A stretch of DNA of 64,000 bases from the NCBI RefSeq assembly GCF_030272615.1, contig NC_081406.1:232802396-232866395 (forward strand), read 5' to 3'. Of this stretch, positions 44,110-57,129 are shown piece by piece. The notes beneath the pieces are model-generated. The model was not told where the DNA came from. It saw nothing but the letters and a program-made list of their open reading frames with translations, and ran no database searches. Within the stretch, counting starts at the first letter, position 1. Every line of letters begins with the position of its first letter. The DNA comes from Cryptomeria japonica. Taxonomy: Eukaryota > Streptophyta > Pinopsida > Cupressales > Cupressaceae. Position numbers and translations under genes: made by a program.

Positions 44110-45603
44110 ATAGGAGCTTCTTGAGAATTATTTTCTTTACATCCAGTTTCCTCTTACTTTTTCTTGTCACCAGATAGTCAAATTCATATCTTGCCAATAT
44201 GCCTGAATCTATTGAAGTACTTTCATGAACTTTCACATTTGCACTTTCAACAATATTATTTAGCCTCTTGTTGTAACACTGGTATGCCTTTCTCCTTGTT
44301 GAGTAGCCTAAGAATATGCCTTCATTTTCTCTACTGTTGAATTTTCCAAGATTATCCTCATCTCTCCAAATATAGAATCTCTCCAAATATAGAACTTGGT
44401 TCCAAATACTTTGAAATATTTCACTGTCAGAGTTCTACCATACTAAAGTTCATAGGATGTCTTCCCATATTTCTTCTGGTATAGAAATTTGTTAAGAGGG
44501 TATTCTTCTATTTGAATTTCTTCTCTCCAGTAGACTTCTGGTAGTTCTCCTCCTTTCATCATGGTTCTGGCTACCTCTTGTATAGTTATTTTCATTCTTT
44601 CTACTACACCATTTTGTTGCAGTGTCTAAGGGGCAGATAACTATCTTCTAATGCCATGTTTCTCACAAAAATAGGTGAACTCATCAAAAGAAAATTCTCC
44701 TCCTCTGTCAGACCTTAAACACTTGATTTTCCTATCATCTTTATTCTTCACTTTTTCCTTGAATATATTAAATTTCTCTAATGCCTCATACTTCTATCTT
44801 AAAAATATAAACCAATTTATTCTAGAATAATAATCAATCAATAACATGAAATACCTCTCACCTTCTAAGCTCCTTGTTTTGGTCAGACTACATAGATCTA
44901 TGTGTAGCAAATCTAGTAATCCAGTGGACGAATACTCCTTTCCTCTAAATGTCCTCCTTATCTGCTTTCCTACTTGACATTCCTTGTATATGATGTTATC
45001 TGGTTTGTTCAATCTTGGTAAATCTCTCATTGCACTCCTTGAACTAATATGCACTAGATTACCAAAGTTGATATGAAACATCCTCTGATGCCATAGCCAA
45101 TTGTCATCAAGTTGAGATAGAAATTAGTCTCTTGTAGTTCCTTCCAACTGATACATATTTCCATTTGTTCTCCTTCCAACTACAATAACCATTTGGGAAT
45201 CTTTTTGGATTGCACATCCATGGTCTTGAAAGACAACATTATATCTATTTTGTACATCTATCCAACACTCAAAATATTATGATGCAAACCCTTCGCATAA
45301 TAAACATTGTTAGTGTTATGATTTCCATTAAAAGTAATTGAACCTATCCCAACAATTTGTGAAGTCTGATCATCTTCTATCCTAATAGAACGTCGAACAT
45401 ATTTTTCAAGTTTTATGAACTTACACTTATTACCAGTCATATTATTTGAGCATCCACTATCACTCAACTATTTATTCTTATCTATTCTAGCATGAAATAC
45501 AATAGCAACAATCTTAGAAATATCAAACCTAGGTGCATCATTTTCTACTAAAAATAAACAATCACCTTATTGATAACCTGATTCATTATATCAAATTCCA
45601 TCA
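44110..45603 (-). pseudogene. Copia F fragment: protease to integrase
   Basis: The minus strand shows the protease region MSDSGCSNNMTGNKCKFI (active-site DSG intact), TFNGNHNTNNVYYAKGLHHN, pre-integrase RMFHINFGNLVHISS and CKECQVGKQIRRTFRGKEYS, integrase LHIDLCSLTKTRSLEGERYF, LLIDYYSRINWFIFL and LRSDRGGEFSF, then FGTKFYIWRD and GIFLGYSTRRKAYQCYNKRL. Stops and a short duplication of TCTCCAAATATAGAA near 44364-44392 break it. It is truncated by J on the left and by the LTR of G on the right; reverse transcriptase and gag start are gone. Confidence 0.87.
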
Positions 45604-46853
45604 TGTTAGTAGCAGCCAAGAAGGAATACTGAGAGGGGGGGTGAATCGGTCTTCACTAGATTAACAAATTTAACAACAAAAATAGATATAATAAACTACA
45701 ACAATAAGACAAATAAGCAAATTAAAAGCACAACACACAACACCAGGATTTTGACATCATGGAAAAATCGGTTAAGGGAAAACCCACCATGGGTGCCTAC
45801 CCACAGTAATATTATACTCTATAGTAGTATGTGAAAATATTCCAATATGGAATGCACATGCATTCAAGCACATTTCCTAGAGCTCACTGCTCAAAAGATA
45901 ATGGTCCAGAAGACTACAACCCTTAGGGAAGTTTCACTGACTTACAACAAGATTTAGACTACAATCTGGAAGAAATGAACTGAAAGAATAACATCTTCAA
46001 ATGCCTTATTATAGGTCCAGTTAAGCACATATGTCTTCTCTACAACATTAATCTCTCCTAAATATCAACACTGAAGGATAATTCTCTTTTTCACACATAA
46101 AAATCTCTCTGATAATGTAGACATAGCATCGACACCTAAATTACATGAACATATCACCTATATATACAAATCATCAACCTTGACAATAAGGTTAGCTAAA
46201 CCCTCAACCCTCAATTACAAAATTACATCACAAGATATATTGAAAACCAGACTAATATAATTATTTACATGATATAACATGGACCTAAATCAAATTCCCA
46301 AATGCTCAACTCCAATGAAAAATCATCTCAAGATCAACTACAACATGCTACGCCACCAGGAAAACCACATAACACTAAAATCATCATAAGCTGATAGAAA
46401 CCATAAAAAAATCACACAACAATCAATGCAGACCACCCAAAAAAATAGGAAACAACTAGGAAACACCAACAAGCACGTTAGAATCATTAGGAACAACTAC
46501 ACCAACACCACTTATCAAATCTTCATCTATTGTCTGAAAGCTCAAGAACATAACCAATCAACAACTGTCACAAAGAAAGATAATTTGTAGAGCACCAAAT
46601 CATGATCCATCTAAAATAAAGATACACAATACAATCCCATGCAATATCCAAAAAACTCAGCACAAGATCTGATCCCACCGAAATATACCAAAGGATATAT
46701 TGGTCTCTGCAAAATAGTGATCAACAAAACCACACTACAAATTGGATCATAAGATCTTCCCAATCTTCAATCACCAAAGCAAAATACAAGAATATGTTGA
46801 CATCAATGACAACAACATATCCTAGCAGCAACAATGACCAATGATATCCGACA
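45604..46853 (-). repeat. 3' LTR of copia G (1250 bp)
   Basis: It runs from TGTTAGTAGCAGCC to ATATCCGACA. G-rich box 45630-45648; TATA-like box TATATATAGG on the minus strand at 46157-46166. Its partner LTR is not in the window, so ends are set by analogy. Confidence 0.85.
45790..45864 (-). other. Three-hairpin block in LTR of copia G
   Basis: TGGGT/ACCCA (45790-45794, 45799-45803), ATACT/AGTAT (45814-45818, 45826-45830) and AATGCA-CA-TGCATT (45851-45864). The third stem keeps perfect pairing although its outer pairs are A-T where D has C-G. Confidence 0.6.
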
Positions 46854-46999
46854 ATCTCCCCCTTTGGCATTGATGGCAACATATGAATCTGTAAAATAGT
46901 CAATGCAAAGAAAGAAGATATCTCTAGCAAACTCCGCCTAAGATCAGGAAATACAAAGAAATTTTTCACATGATCTCTCTCCCCCTCTGACAACAATGC

Positions 47000-47483
47000 T
47001 GTCGTGCCCAAACTTTAGGGCACAAAAACGGAACAACAATTTTTTTTTTTTTGACGTCATGAACTCGCTATAAATCCTATTACATAACAACTGTATTTAA
47101 AGTTTTGTCTTATCTAGGATGTAAATAAACTTACTTACTAAGGTTAAGTTAAATAACCAACTCGAGCGAGTGACTTGATTGGTGGAGATTAATTTGCATT
47201 GCGGATTAGTTAGCTAGCTCAATTACCTAAGACAAATTGCCGCTAATTAAATCAAGGGATAATTGGCTATCTTAATGTATTAAATCATTCCAGGTCATAT
47301 AATGATATTGCTAACGATTATTTGATGCTTATATAAAAATTTATTATACACATCCACCCGATGAGGGTTTCGACTTACTACAATGTCATTTGCCCACTAA
47401 AACCGACAATAAGCTAGGGCCAATTCTAATTTTCCCTAAACCCCTTGATTTTGTCAATTAATTTTCAATCCGACCAAAAATCC
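47000..47483 (-). repeat. 3' LTR of H, only its last 483 bp
   Basis: It matches 50420-50903. In the complete LTR the sequence goes on (GGTCTCAAGG), but here it jumps into reverse transcriptase. Confidence 0.93.
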
Positions 47484-48934
47484 CTCCACAAAACGTCTAT
47501 AGTATCCTGCTAAACCCATGAAGCTCCTGACTTCGGTCACACTGGTAGGCGCCGGCCAATCCATGATGGCTCTAATCTTTGATGGGTCAACTGAGATGCC
47601 ATCACCGGATATAACATGCCCTAGGTACTTGACCTCTGATCTAAAGAAAGCACACTTCGACAAACTGCCGAACAACTGGTTATCCCTCAAACACTGCAAA
47701 ACTTGCCTCAAATGCTCCTCATGCTCCTGCTCATTTCGGGAATAGATCAATATGTCGTCGAGGAACACTATCACAAATCGGTCGAGGAAGGTGCGGAATA
47801 CCCCATTCATGAGACTCATGAATACAGCTGGAGCATTCGTAAGACCGAATGGGACCACAGTGAACTCATAGTGGCCATATCTGGTGCGAAATGCGGTCTT
47901 GTGGATATCACTTTCCACAATCCTCAACTGATGATATCCTGACTTCAGGTCTATTTTGGAAAACACTTTGGCTCCCTGAAGCTGATCAAACAAATCATCG
48001 ATCCTCGGCAAGGGATAGCGGTTCTTGATGGTTACTTTATTCAGTTGCCTGTAATCCATGCATAACCGAAGGGATCCGTCTTTCTTCTTCACGAAGATGA
48101 CTGGTGCACCCCATGGGGAGACGCTAGGACGGATGTGACCCTTCTCTAAGAGTTCCTCTAGCTGCATCTTGAGCTCATTAAGCTCATGAGTGGTCATCCT
48201 ATAAGGTGCTCTCGAAACTGGCTCGGCTCTTGGTACCAAATCTATGTGGAAGTCAATTTCCCTGCAGGGCGGCATACTGGGTAGCTCATCAGGAAACACA
48301 TCTGCAAATGCCTCAAGGATGGGATGATCATCTATGGAAGGCTCCTTCTCATTTTCTTCCTCTCGGTCACTGATTGTGATAGCAAACAACTGGCATCCCT
48401 TCCGCATGCTCCGCTTAAGCTGCATAGCGGATATCATACGAAGAGACACGGGTCTCTAAATCCCAGTGATTACTATGGGAACACCATGATCATCCTCACA
48501 CTCGACCTTTTTCAAGCGACAATCCATCTTGGCTCTGTGGGCGTAAAGCCAATCCATGCCAAGTATGATGCCATAAGATCCGAGTGGTGTAACTCTAAGG
48601 TCTACTAAGGTGGTGGTATTACCAATCTGGAGCGGACATCCCCTAACCTCTGAATCCACTGACACTCTAGCCCCTGAAGCTAACTCCACTTCCCAGCTGA
48701 CACTTTGCCTTACTGCCACTAGCCCGCAACGCTCCACAACCAATGGAGATATAAAGGAGTCAGTCGCTCCTGAGTCAAATAATATAGAAATACTACTACC
48801 TCTGACCTTACCTGCAGCCTCGATCACTGTGGCCTGGTGCTCTGCCTGGCGGTTATCAACCGCTGCGAAGACTCTATGGGACTTGCCCATGTCTCCAACT
48901 GTAGGCTCTGATGTTGCCATCCTCTGATTCCCTG
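47484..48934 (-). pseudogene. H protease and truncated reverse transcriptase
   Basis: Aspartic protease: SSISILFDSGATDSFISPLV with intact DSG, then LRVTPLGSYGIILGMDWLYA. Reverse transcriptase: [94 protein letters not shown] and the catalytic [11 protein letters not shown], all well preserved. It ends after [16 protein letters not shown] where the deletion joins LTR sequence. One TAG (48456-48458), in place of an expected CAG, is the only stop. Motifs and the [14 protein letters not shown] block fit the Tekay/Del branch of chromoviruses. Confidence 0.93.
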
Positions 48935-50249
48935 TCATCTGTCCTTGTGGACACTCTCTCGCCATGTGCCCCATGGCTCCACAAGTGAAGCAAGCACCAC
49001 GTGCCTGAAACTGTGCGCCCTGAGGCCTAGTAAAAGGATGCCCACCTGTCCGGCTAGAACCACTGTACCCACCCCTGGAGGACTGCTGAGCCCGTGCCGG
49101 GGGTGTGTATGTACCCTGTGCTCTCTGGTCACGCCTGGGACCCTGTGACTGCCACTGCTTGGGCCTGGAGCCCTGCTGTCCCTGAGGTGGCCTTTGTCTC
49201 TGACTCTGCTATGACTGCTGTGGAGGAGGGGGTTTATGGGACCCCAAAACATTTCTGTGGTTGCCTTTCCAATGGGGTTTCTGAAACCCGAAAGGCTGGG
49301 GAGCTGGGTTTCGGTTCTGGAACCGATCCCTCGTGTCCTGTGGCCTGATCTGAATCTCCTCGGCTATAAGGGCCTTCTCTACGGCAACCCGAAGGCTCCT
49401 TGGAGCGGCCATCCTCACTGGTCCTACTATCCCAGCATTAAGTCCCCTAACAAATCAGTTGACGAGTAGCTTCTCGTCCTTCAGGTAATCTACATAAGGT
49501 AGGAGCTCAATAAACTTACTCTCGTACTGGGTCACTGTGAGACCCTTCTGCTGGAGGTCATGGAACTCATCGATCCTACGCTGCCGGAAGTGCTCTGACA
49601 AGTACCTCTCTCTGAACCTCTCTGTGAAGATTTCCCAAGTGATGGTATCTGCAGTGAGTCCGCACTTGAATTCCTCTTGCTTCCACCATGTGGAGGCTGT
49701 CGATCTCAGAAGGTGGACTGCAACGCGTGCCTTCAGATTGCTTTCATAAGATCGCAATGCGAAGCACCGATCTAGGCTTAAAAGCCATGCCTCAGCCTCT
49801 ACTCCGTCAGTAGTTCCTCCAAAAGATGGCGGCTGGAGGCGTAAAACCTCTCTAATCAGGTCTCCTGGTTCCTGACGTGCTCTCTCAAAGTACACAGGTG
49901 CTGCTACTAGAGGGGGTTCGGGCAGGTGAACGGACTCTGGCTCATGCTCTGCCTCGCCCTCTATGGAATTAGGAGGTGGACTCCTACTCCGTTCCCTCTC
50001 AACTGACCTATGACTCCCTGAGTTCTGATTGTCTGCATGACGGTCCACTGCTGGAAGCCTGTCCTGCACTATCCCAATCAAGTTCCGAAGAGCTAGCAAG
50101 ATGTCTTGGTTAGGGTCAACTGGTGGTTCGGGAGGTGCTTCCAGGTTCCCTTCTAGAACCGGTTCCTCCCTAGCAACATCCTCGCGTGCCATATGTGTAC
50201 GCCTAGGACCCCTTCCGTGCTTGCGAGCTTGTCGCGTAGTCGGAGGCAT
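48935..50249 (-). pseudogene. H gag
   Basis: Capsid and nucleocapsid protein of a Tekay/Del-type gypsy element. It starts MPPTTRQARKHGRGPRRTHM at 50249, 156 bases after the primer site. A charged Pro/Glu-rich region is followed by the gag core LQPPSFGGTTDGVEAEAWLL, STASTWWKQEEFKCG, ITWEIFTERFRERYL and DLQQKGLTVTQYESKFIELL. Next comes a Gln/Pro/Arg-rich segment and a complete zinc knuckle CFTCGAMGHMAREC. Two in-frame stops, TGA at 49455-49457 and TAG at 49209-49211, are both explained by single C-to-T changes. The frame continues without shift into protease. Confidence 0.92.
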
Positions 50250-50404
50250 CCTATGAGGAACAAAAATAAAATAAATAAACAATTAGTTAAATAATTTAAT
50301 TTTCATATATTTATATTTTTATTTTCTGTTTAAGAAAATATTTGATTAATTTAGATAATTAAAGCGAAACATAATGGAGAAAGGTTCCTAGTGTTGGAAA
50401 CCTT

Positions 50405-50416
50405 GCTCTGATACCA
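50405..50416 (-). other. Primer binding site of H
   Basis: The element strand reads TGGTATCAGAGC, perfect, 3 bases or so inside the 5' LTR. Between it and the gag start (50250-50404) is an A/T-rich leader. Confidence 0.92.
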
Positions 50417-51284
50417 AAATTTTGTGCCCAAACTTTAGGGCACAAAAACGGAACAACAAATTTATTTTTTTTGACGTCATGAACTCGCTATAAATCCTAT
50501 TACATAACAACTGTATTTAAAGTTTTGTCTTATCTAGGATGTAAATAAACTTACTTACTAAGGTTAAGTTAAATAACCAACTCGAGCGAGTGACTTGATT
50601 GGTGGAGATTAATTTGCATTGCGGATTAGTTAGCTAGCTCAATTACCTAAGACATATTGCCGCTAATTAAATCAAGGGATAATTGGCTATCTTAATGTAT
50701 TAAATCATTCCAGGTCATATAATGATATTGCTAACGATTATTTGATGCTTATATAAAAATTTATTATACACATCCACCCGATGAGGGTTTCGACTTACTA
50801 CAATGTCATTTGCCCACTAAAACCGACAATAAGCTAGGGCCAATTCTAATTTTCCCTAAACCCCTTAATTTTGTCAATTAATTTTCAATCCGACCAAAAA
50901 TCGGTCTCAAGGGCTTAAGGTTCCTAAATTTACAAATTCCTCCTTTCAAATTTTCCTATCGTCCAATTACATGGGGGGGGGGGTAAGTCCATTGATTAAT
51001 TAAATATATTGCTGGATTAAACGTATAGTTTATCCAACTATAATAGTCCTATATTATTAACCCCCTTGAATTAATTGAAATTTAAATTTCTAAGGAATGG
51101 GAACTTATAATTGTTCAATTATTAAATTAACCCCATATTTATATATATTAAAATGAAAAGTCTAAAATCCCATAATAATTAAATTATTAAAATCAGGGTT
51201 TAAATTTCCATAATATTTCAATTATAAACTTAACCCCAAATTATATACTAAAATCTAACTTTAAAATCCCAATTTAAAATTCCT

Positions 51285-51315
<31 letters not shown>

Positions 51316-51449
51316 AAAATCACAGTATAAATTCTTATATACTAACCCTCATTGTGAAATTAAAAATCAAATTATAATACACCAATCTAAATCTCTTATA
51401 TATATATTTATATATATAAATATATATGTATATATATATAAATATATTC

Positions 51450-51493
<44 letters not shown>

Positions 51494-51504
51494 CTTATAA
51501 TGCT

Positions 51505-51604
51505 AACCCTAACCCGAAATTGGGTTAGGGTTGCATTTTTATAGATAACACTTGTCTTATTTTATTTTTACCCTTTTATACCCTAACTCGAAATGGGTTA
51601 GGGT
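51505..51604. repeat. Two telomere-like inverted repeats
   Basis: AACCCTAACCC (51505-51515) faces GGGTTAGGGTT (51522-51532) across 6 bases, a perfect 11-bp stem. A second imperfect pair, ACCCTAACTC and GGGTTAGGGT, lies at 51580-51604. Both contain the plant telomere/telo-box word AACCCTAA. Confidence 0.8.
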
Positions 51605-51725
51605 TTATTAAACCCCTATATTTTATTGCTTATTTTGTTTGAGGGAGAGAGAGATCGCAGGTACGGAGGCGGAGGGTTCCATGTGGGAAGAAGGCGGTGG
51701 AGGAAGGGTTTTCCCGGGTGCCGCT

Positions 51726-51927
51726 ATGTTTACACACAGTGGCGGCCGCACCGCCCACTGTGTGTACACACAGTGGCGGACGGCATAGCCGCCGCCCACT
51801 GTGTATACACACAGTGGCGGCCGTGACCTCCCACTGTGTTACACACAGTGCGGTGCCCTTCGGCGCCGCCCACTATGTGTAGCACAGTGGCTCGGCCGTG
51901 GCCGTCCACTGTGTTACACACAGTGAC
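51726..51927. repeat. GC-rich palindromic tandem array
   Basis: About six units of 40-50 bp, each centred on a palindrome. The best, CACTGTGTGTACACACAGTG at 51756-51775, is a perfect 20-bp palindrome; others (51797-51816, near 51831, 51871, 51907) are one or two changes away. Units are separated by CGGCCG-type GC-rich spacers, in sharp contrast to A/T-rich surroundings. Confidence 0.9.
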
Positions 51928-52167
51928 CCGCGTGACTCCATTTCCCCATTTTTTTTAAAAAAAAAACACATTTTATTATATTTCGTGGTTTTGATAAAAA
52001 TGTTATAAGATGTGATTTTTTTTTGAATATATTGAATATATATATATATATATATTTGTATATATATGTTTATATACACATATATCCATTGTTATGATCA
52101 GATCATAACATAAATGTCTTTGTTGGTTTTGTTCTACAGACATCTACAGGGTATGTGTTTCAGATGC

Positions 52168-52291
<124 letters not shown>

Positions 52292-55210
52292 GAAGTTTAT
52301 TCTGCAATTCTTTTATATGTTTGGAACAAAGATGCACAAGTTCAAAATGCATCCTTTATTTTGTTGTTACAGGGGTATGCACATACAGGAAGCTTATATA
52401 TATATATATTCTATATCTATATAGGTATATATTTTCAATATATATACTTATATACATATAGAGATATATATGACTAAATGTTGAAGTAATAGGGTTAAAA
52501 CCCTTATATTGATTTGGGATTTTCAACTATTTACATACTGTTTTTTTTGTCTTCTAACAGTATTTAGAATAGGTCTAATTTTTTTCTTTTCTTTTATTTA
52601 AACTTTCTACAGCAATAAAGCAATACTAGTTCTCCTTTCTTTCTAACAGACATAAAATAATAGAATTTAAAACTATGCAAGTAAATAATAACCCTACTGC
52701 ATTTCTTTTTCTTTCTATAACATTTGCAGTAAATAAACTAGTAAATAGTAAATAAGGAATCCTAATGCATTTTTCTGTTTCTTTTCCTTAATATTGTAGT
52801 GAATAAACATGTTACAGACCAGATTTAAATGTAGTCTACTACAACACAATAGGCATCAAAACATAAAATTAAATTTACATTGTTTTTCCAGAATGATAAT
52901 TACAATAGCCCATATATAAAAATGGGTAAATAATCCAAACAGTCATCTTTCTCTAATTTTTACATAGTAAATAAAGAGTACATTAATTTAAACAGAAACA
53001 GAATCATTTTAAGCCCTATATTTACATATGCACTTTCTCTCTCTTTTTTTTTTTGCTACAAAACATAAGGTTACATTTCTTTCTTCCTTTCTGCATTTAA
53101 ATAAAAATAAGAGATCTGAATAGAAGTCTGCAACACAACAATCTGCAACTCCTAGTCTTTTTCCCCAAGCCACCTGCAAGTAAAGTTTAGGACTGTGACC
53201 ATGGGATGCTCACGTCCCAGCCTAGGCTTACCAGAAGCCACCCCCGAGCTAGGAGAATCAAGACCTAGACGGGTTACAATCAGGCAATACAACACAACAT
53301 TTGGGCAAACACACAACACATACACTTTCCCATCCCAAGCTACACTATCACCACATTTGTGGAGATCAATCTATGGGTGGAAGTGGACCAAGTACCATTG
53401 GGGAGACTGGAGCCAAAAATATATCACAAGCCACCTCATGGCAACACAAAATACTCAACAGAATTCATCCCAACCACCTTATGCCCCCCAAAGGCTCAAA
53501 GCCATTTCCCTCCCCTTATGACCCCCGAATGCATACACAAGGCTATGCAGCAAGGGTCACAAAGGACACCCTTGAGATCACTCTCCTTAAGGAGAGCCTC
53601 TCACCCAAGGCTGTCATGCTTCTTCCACCCCAAGATCATCCTACTCTCCCAAGAGTAGAAGATCTTGGACACTCCCAAAGCAAGAAACTCAAAACAAAAA
53701 AAATACATAGAAAAGAACTACACATTATTTTCTTCAACAACATTATACATACACACTTTCTTTACAAGCATTTCTTTCCTTCAACAAAACAACATAACTA
53801 ACATAGACAACATAAACAAGAGGAGATAACAACCAACCTTATTCTGCCAATAGGTATGCTAAACTTAGTTGGAGATGAGCTGCCCAATCCACACAACTTT
53901 CTACAATCCTTTGGCCCCCAAATTCCTCTAATTCCTAAAACTGGTTTTTTTTTCCTTCCAAGTTTTTCCAAAAATCTCTAAGGATGGAGAGTGGGTGATT
54001 GGCTCACTAAGATTCCATTCTTAGCCTAAGAAGGCCTCTCTCACTCCTTCCAACCTCTTGGATAGAGTGAGTGATCTCCCATTGGGTTGGTCTTCCCTAG
54101 GTCTTACACACTCCCTAACCTAGGTGCCTAGAGAAGGGAAATGGAATGGGGAAGAGGGATTACTATCTCCAAGAAGGTTCTCCTTCCAAGGATGGCACTC
54201 CTATAGATAGAATTCGTCCATCTTGGGAAAACCACCTTTTTGGGTGGTTAAACAAGTCCTAAGGGAAAGACACATGGCCAATTTTGGCCTTCACCCATAG
54301 GTACCCCATGAGGCCCAATAGAAAAACTCTAAAATTGACTCTAGGAGTTGATTTGACCTTCAGAAAGTCCACCTGAAGTTAACCTACGGGTCAACTCTAA
54401 GTTGACCTTCCTTGTGGCTCTCTAACCTAGATTTCTTGGTTCCTTCAAGGATAATTAGGGGATATAACAATTAACAAAAATAAAACTTTCAAAAAGGTGA
54501 CATGACAATTGCCAACACAACATACTACATAGGTGTCAAGTGACACTACAAAATAATTCCACATCACAATAAACACATGGCAATTGTCCCTTAAACAATT
54601 TAATCAATCCAATAAGTACAAATTACACTCATGCAACATTTTACATTTACGAATAAAATACAGTACATACGGGGTGTTGTCTCTCCAAATAGACAACCCC
54701 TGGTTTTTACTAACGCACATTGGCCTAGGCTTGATTCTCCCTAATATTTCCATGGTCACATGGATATTTTCCTGCACATCTCAATTTAAACATTAGTACT
54801 TCCCAAATAGCCTCATATAATATATAATCACAAAATCAGAATACAATACATTCATTCTGCAAGGACTTGACATTATAAATTATGATTTGTCACAAATCAA
54901 GGCAATTTCCTCATAATCCTCAAAATTTGATCCATCTACAATATATGCAAACATTTTCCTAACATTATATCAAATCCTGAAATTCAGATAATAACCTACA
55001 TCATCACAACATTACCCTAATCTAGAATCATATAATATTCTATAATCCACAAGGCATAGAAATGAAGCATCCACATATATCAATGTTACCAAAATCGCGG
55101 AATCATGAAAAGTTCTATATCCATAGTGTGTCAAAACTAGCATCCAAAATAGTTCCAAAATGAAAATAACTGAAGAGATAGGATGGGTTAGGGTAGGGCC
55201 TCACAAATGC

Positions 55211-55381
55211 CAAATATCTCAAAACAGAAAACTAAAACTCACTCCCCCCCAAAAAACATGAATCTTAGGAATCTCTCCCCCTAAAACACAGACTACTCCA
55301 CTAGAGGAGTAGCACCAACTCATCAATCTGGATAAAAGGATAAGATTGTGAAGTCCATTGGATTGATGCAACTCAATGCAT
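55211..55381 (-). other. Untranslated tail of copia G after H
   Basis: It continues the pyrimidine-rich tail interrupted at 46999 (CCAAATATCTC, then C-runs near 55243-55273). No gene is seen. Confidence 0.75.
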
Positions 55382-56880
55382 CTAGTTCTCATTTGGAGGG
55401 GTGGATACCGCTAACTTGTCTCTCAAGTAGACAAATGTGTCTGGAAGCAAAGGCTTAGTGAAAATAATAGCTATTTGTTCCTTTGTAGATACATACTCAA
55501 GCTTCACCTTCTCTTCACTAAATTTCTCTCTCAAGTAATCATATTTGAATGTTACACCAGATTTTTTGACATGTTAATAGCACTGGAATTATCATAGTAT
55601 ATAACAGTAGGCTCATCACAAATAACTCTGATATCCTTCAACATTTGCTTCATCCAGACTACTTGAGTGCAATTACTAGCAACAACAATCTACTTATCTT
55701 CAACAGTAGATAAGGACAATGAGTCTTGTTTCTTACTAGCCCATGAAACCAACTCCTTACCCAAAAATATTTCTCCAGTAGTAGTTCTCTTCTGGACATC
55801 AACATCACCAACCCAATCTACATCAATGTAGGCACATAGCATGAAATCATCATTCCTTGGATACCATGAACTATAATTCATAGTTCCTTTCGAGTTATTG
55901 AATATCCTCTTCCCAATAGTTAAATGACTCTCTTTTGGATTAGCTTGATATCTGGAAGCCATACACACAACATGCATAATGACTGGCCTATTCTAAGTAA
56001 GATGTAGCAGTTCACTAACCATAGATCTGCACAAAATCTAATGTCTTAAGAGATTCATCATTCTTAGACAATTTACAACCAGTCACCATAGGAATTCCAA
56101 CCAGTTTGGAGTCATCTAACCAAAACTTCTTCAGTAATTCCTTCACATACTTAGTTTGAGATAGGAATATACCTTTTTGACTTCGTGAAATCTGCAAACC
56201 TAATTTCATCTCACCAATCATAGACATCTCAAATTCTTTCTACATATCACCAGCAAACTTCATGTTCAAGTAATCATCACCTCCAAAGATAATATCATCA
56301 ACAAAGACATCAATAATTATGATGTTATCATTTTCTATATTAAAGTACACATTATTGTCAGCGCCACCTTTAATAAATCTCAATTTCAACAAATATTTAT
56401 CTACTCTACCATACTAGGTTCTAGGGGCTTGCTTCAGTCCAGAAAGAGATTTCTTCAGTTTACATACCATGTCTCCATCATCTAACAATGAAAATCCATC
56501 AGGTTGCTCAATATAGACTTCTTCCTCAATATCACCATTCAAAAAGGCAGATTTGACATCCATCCGATATACCTTGAAATCTTTATAAGCAACATAAGCA
56601 AGCAATAGTCTAACAAATTCAAGTCTAGCCACCAGGCAAAAGTCTCCTCATAATCAATTCCTTATTTCTAAAAATATCCTTTACAAACCAATCTGGCTTT
56701 ATTTTTGACAACTTCATTAGCTTCATTCAATTTGTTTCTGAACACCCATTTAGTACCAATAACATTCTTATCCTTGGGCCTAGGCACAAGTTCTCAAGTA
56801 TTATTCTTTTCAATTTGATCTAGTTCTTCTTCCATAGCTCTCATCCAATTCTCATCTTTACAAGCTTCAACAACATTTTT
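55382..56880 (-). pseudogene. Copia G reverse transcriptase and RNase H, decayed
   Basis: Reverse transcriptase fragments read [60 protein letters not shown] and SLSGLKQAPRT, then after a stop FVDDIIFGGDDY, MSMIGEMKLGLQIS and KKFWLDDSKLVGIPM. RNase H: YIDVDWVGDVDVQKRTTTGE, LVSWASKKQDSLSLSTVEDK, a CDN-type catalytic block with frame damage, and the end YLRDKLAVSTPPNEN with stop at 55382-55384. At least four frame breaks are present. Domain order and wording match A and C but the sequence is clearly a different family. Confidence 0.9.
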
Positions 56881-57129
56881 AGGTTCAACTTTAGAAATCA
56901 AATATACTTCTTTAGCAACTAACCTTCTTCTATTCATTACACCTTTATTATTATTACCAAAAATCTATTTTTCATGGTTATTCAATCTTACATAACTTGG
57001 AGTCTTTTGATTGTTCTGATTATCAGGTTCCTACACATCTTCATCGGCAATAGTAATATCTGGGTTAACTATCTCTACCAGATCATTCTTCTTAGGCTCT
57101 TCGGTCTGAATAGGAGCTAAAACAATATG

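Noticed and set aside
47518-48927. Plus-strand open frames of 75-105 codons opposite H pol
   Set aside because: They are antisense shadows of a well-preserved minus-strand protease and reverse transcriptase.
53195-53801. Overlapping plus-strand open frames of 100-166 codons
   Set aside because: They lie inside the long LTR of H, overlap in different frames, and show no conserved motif or element context.
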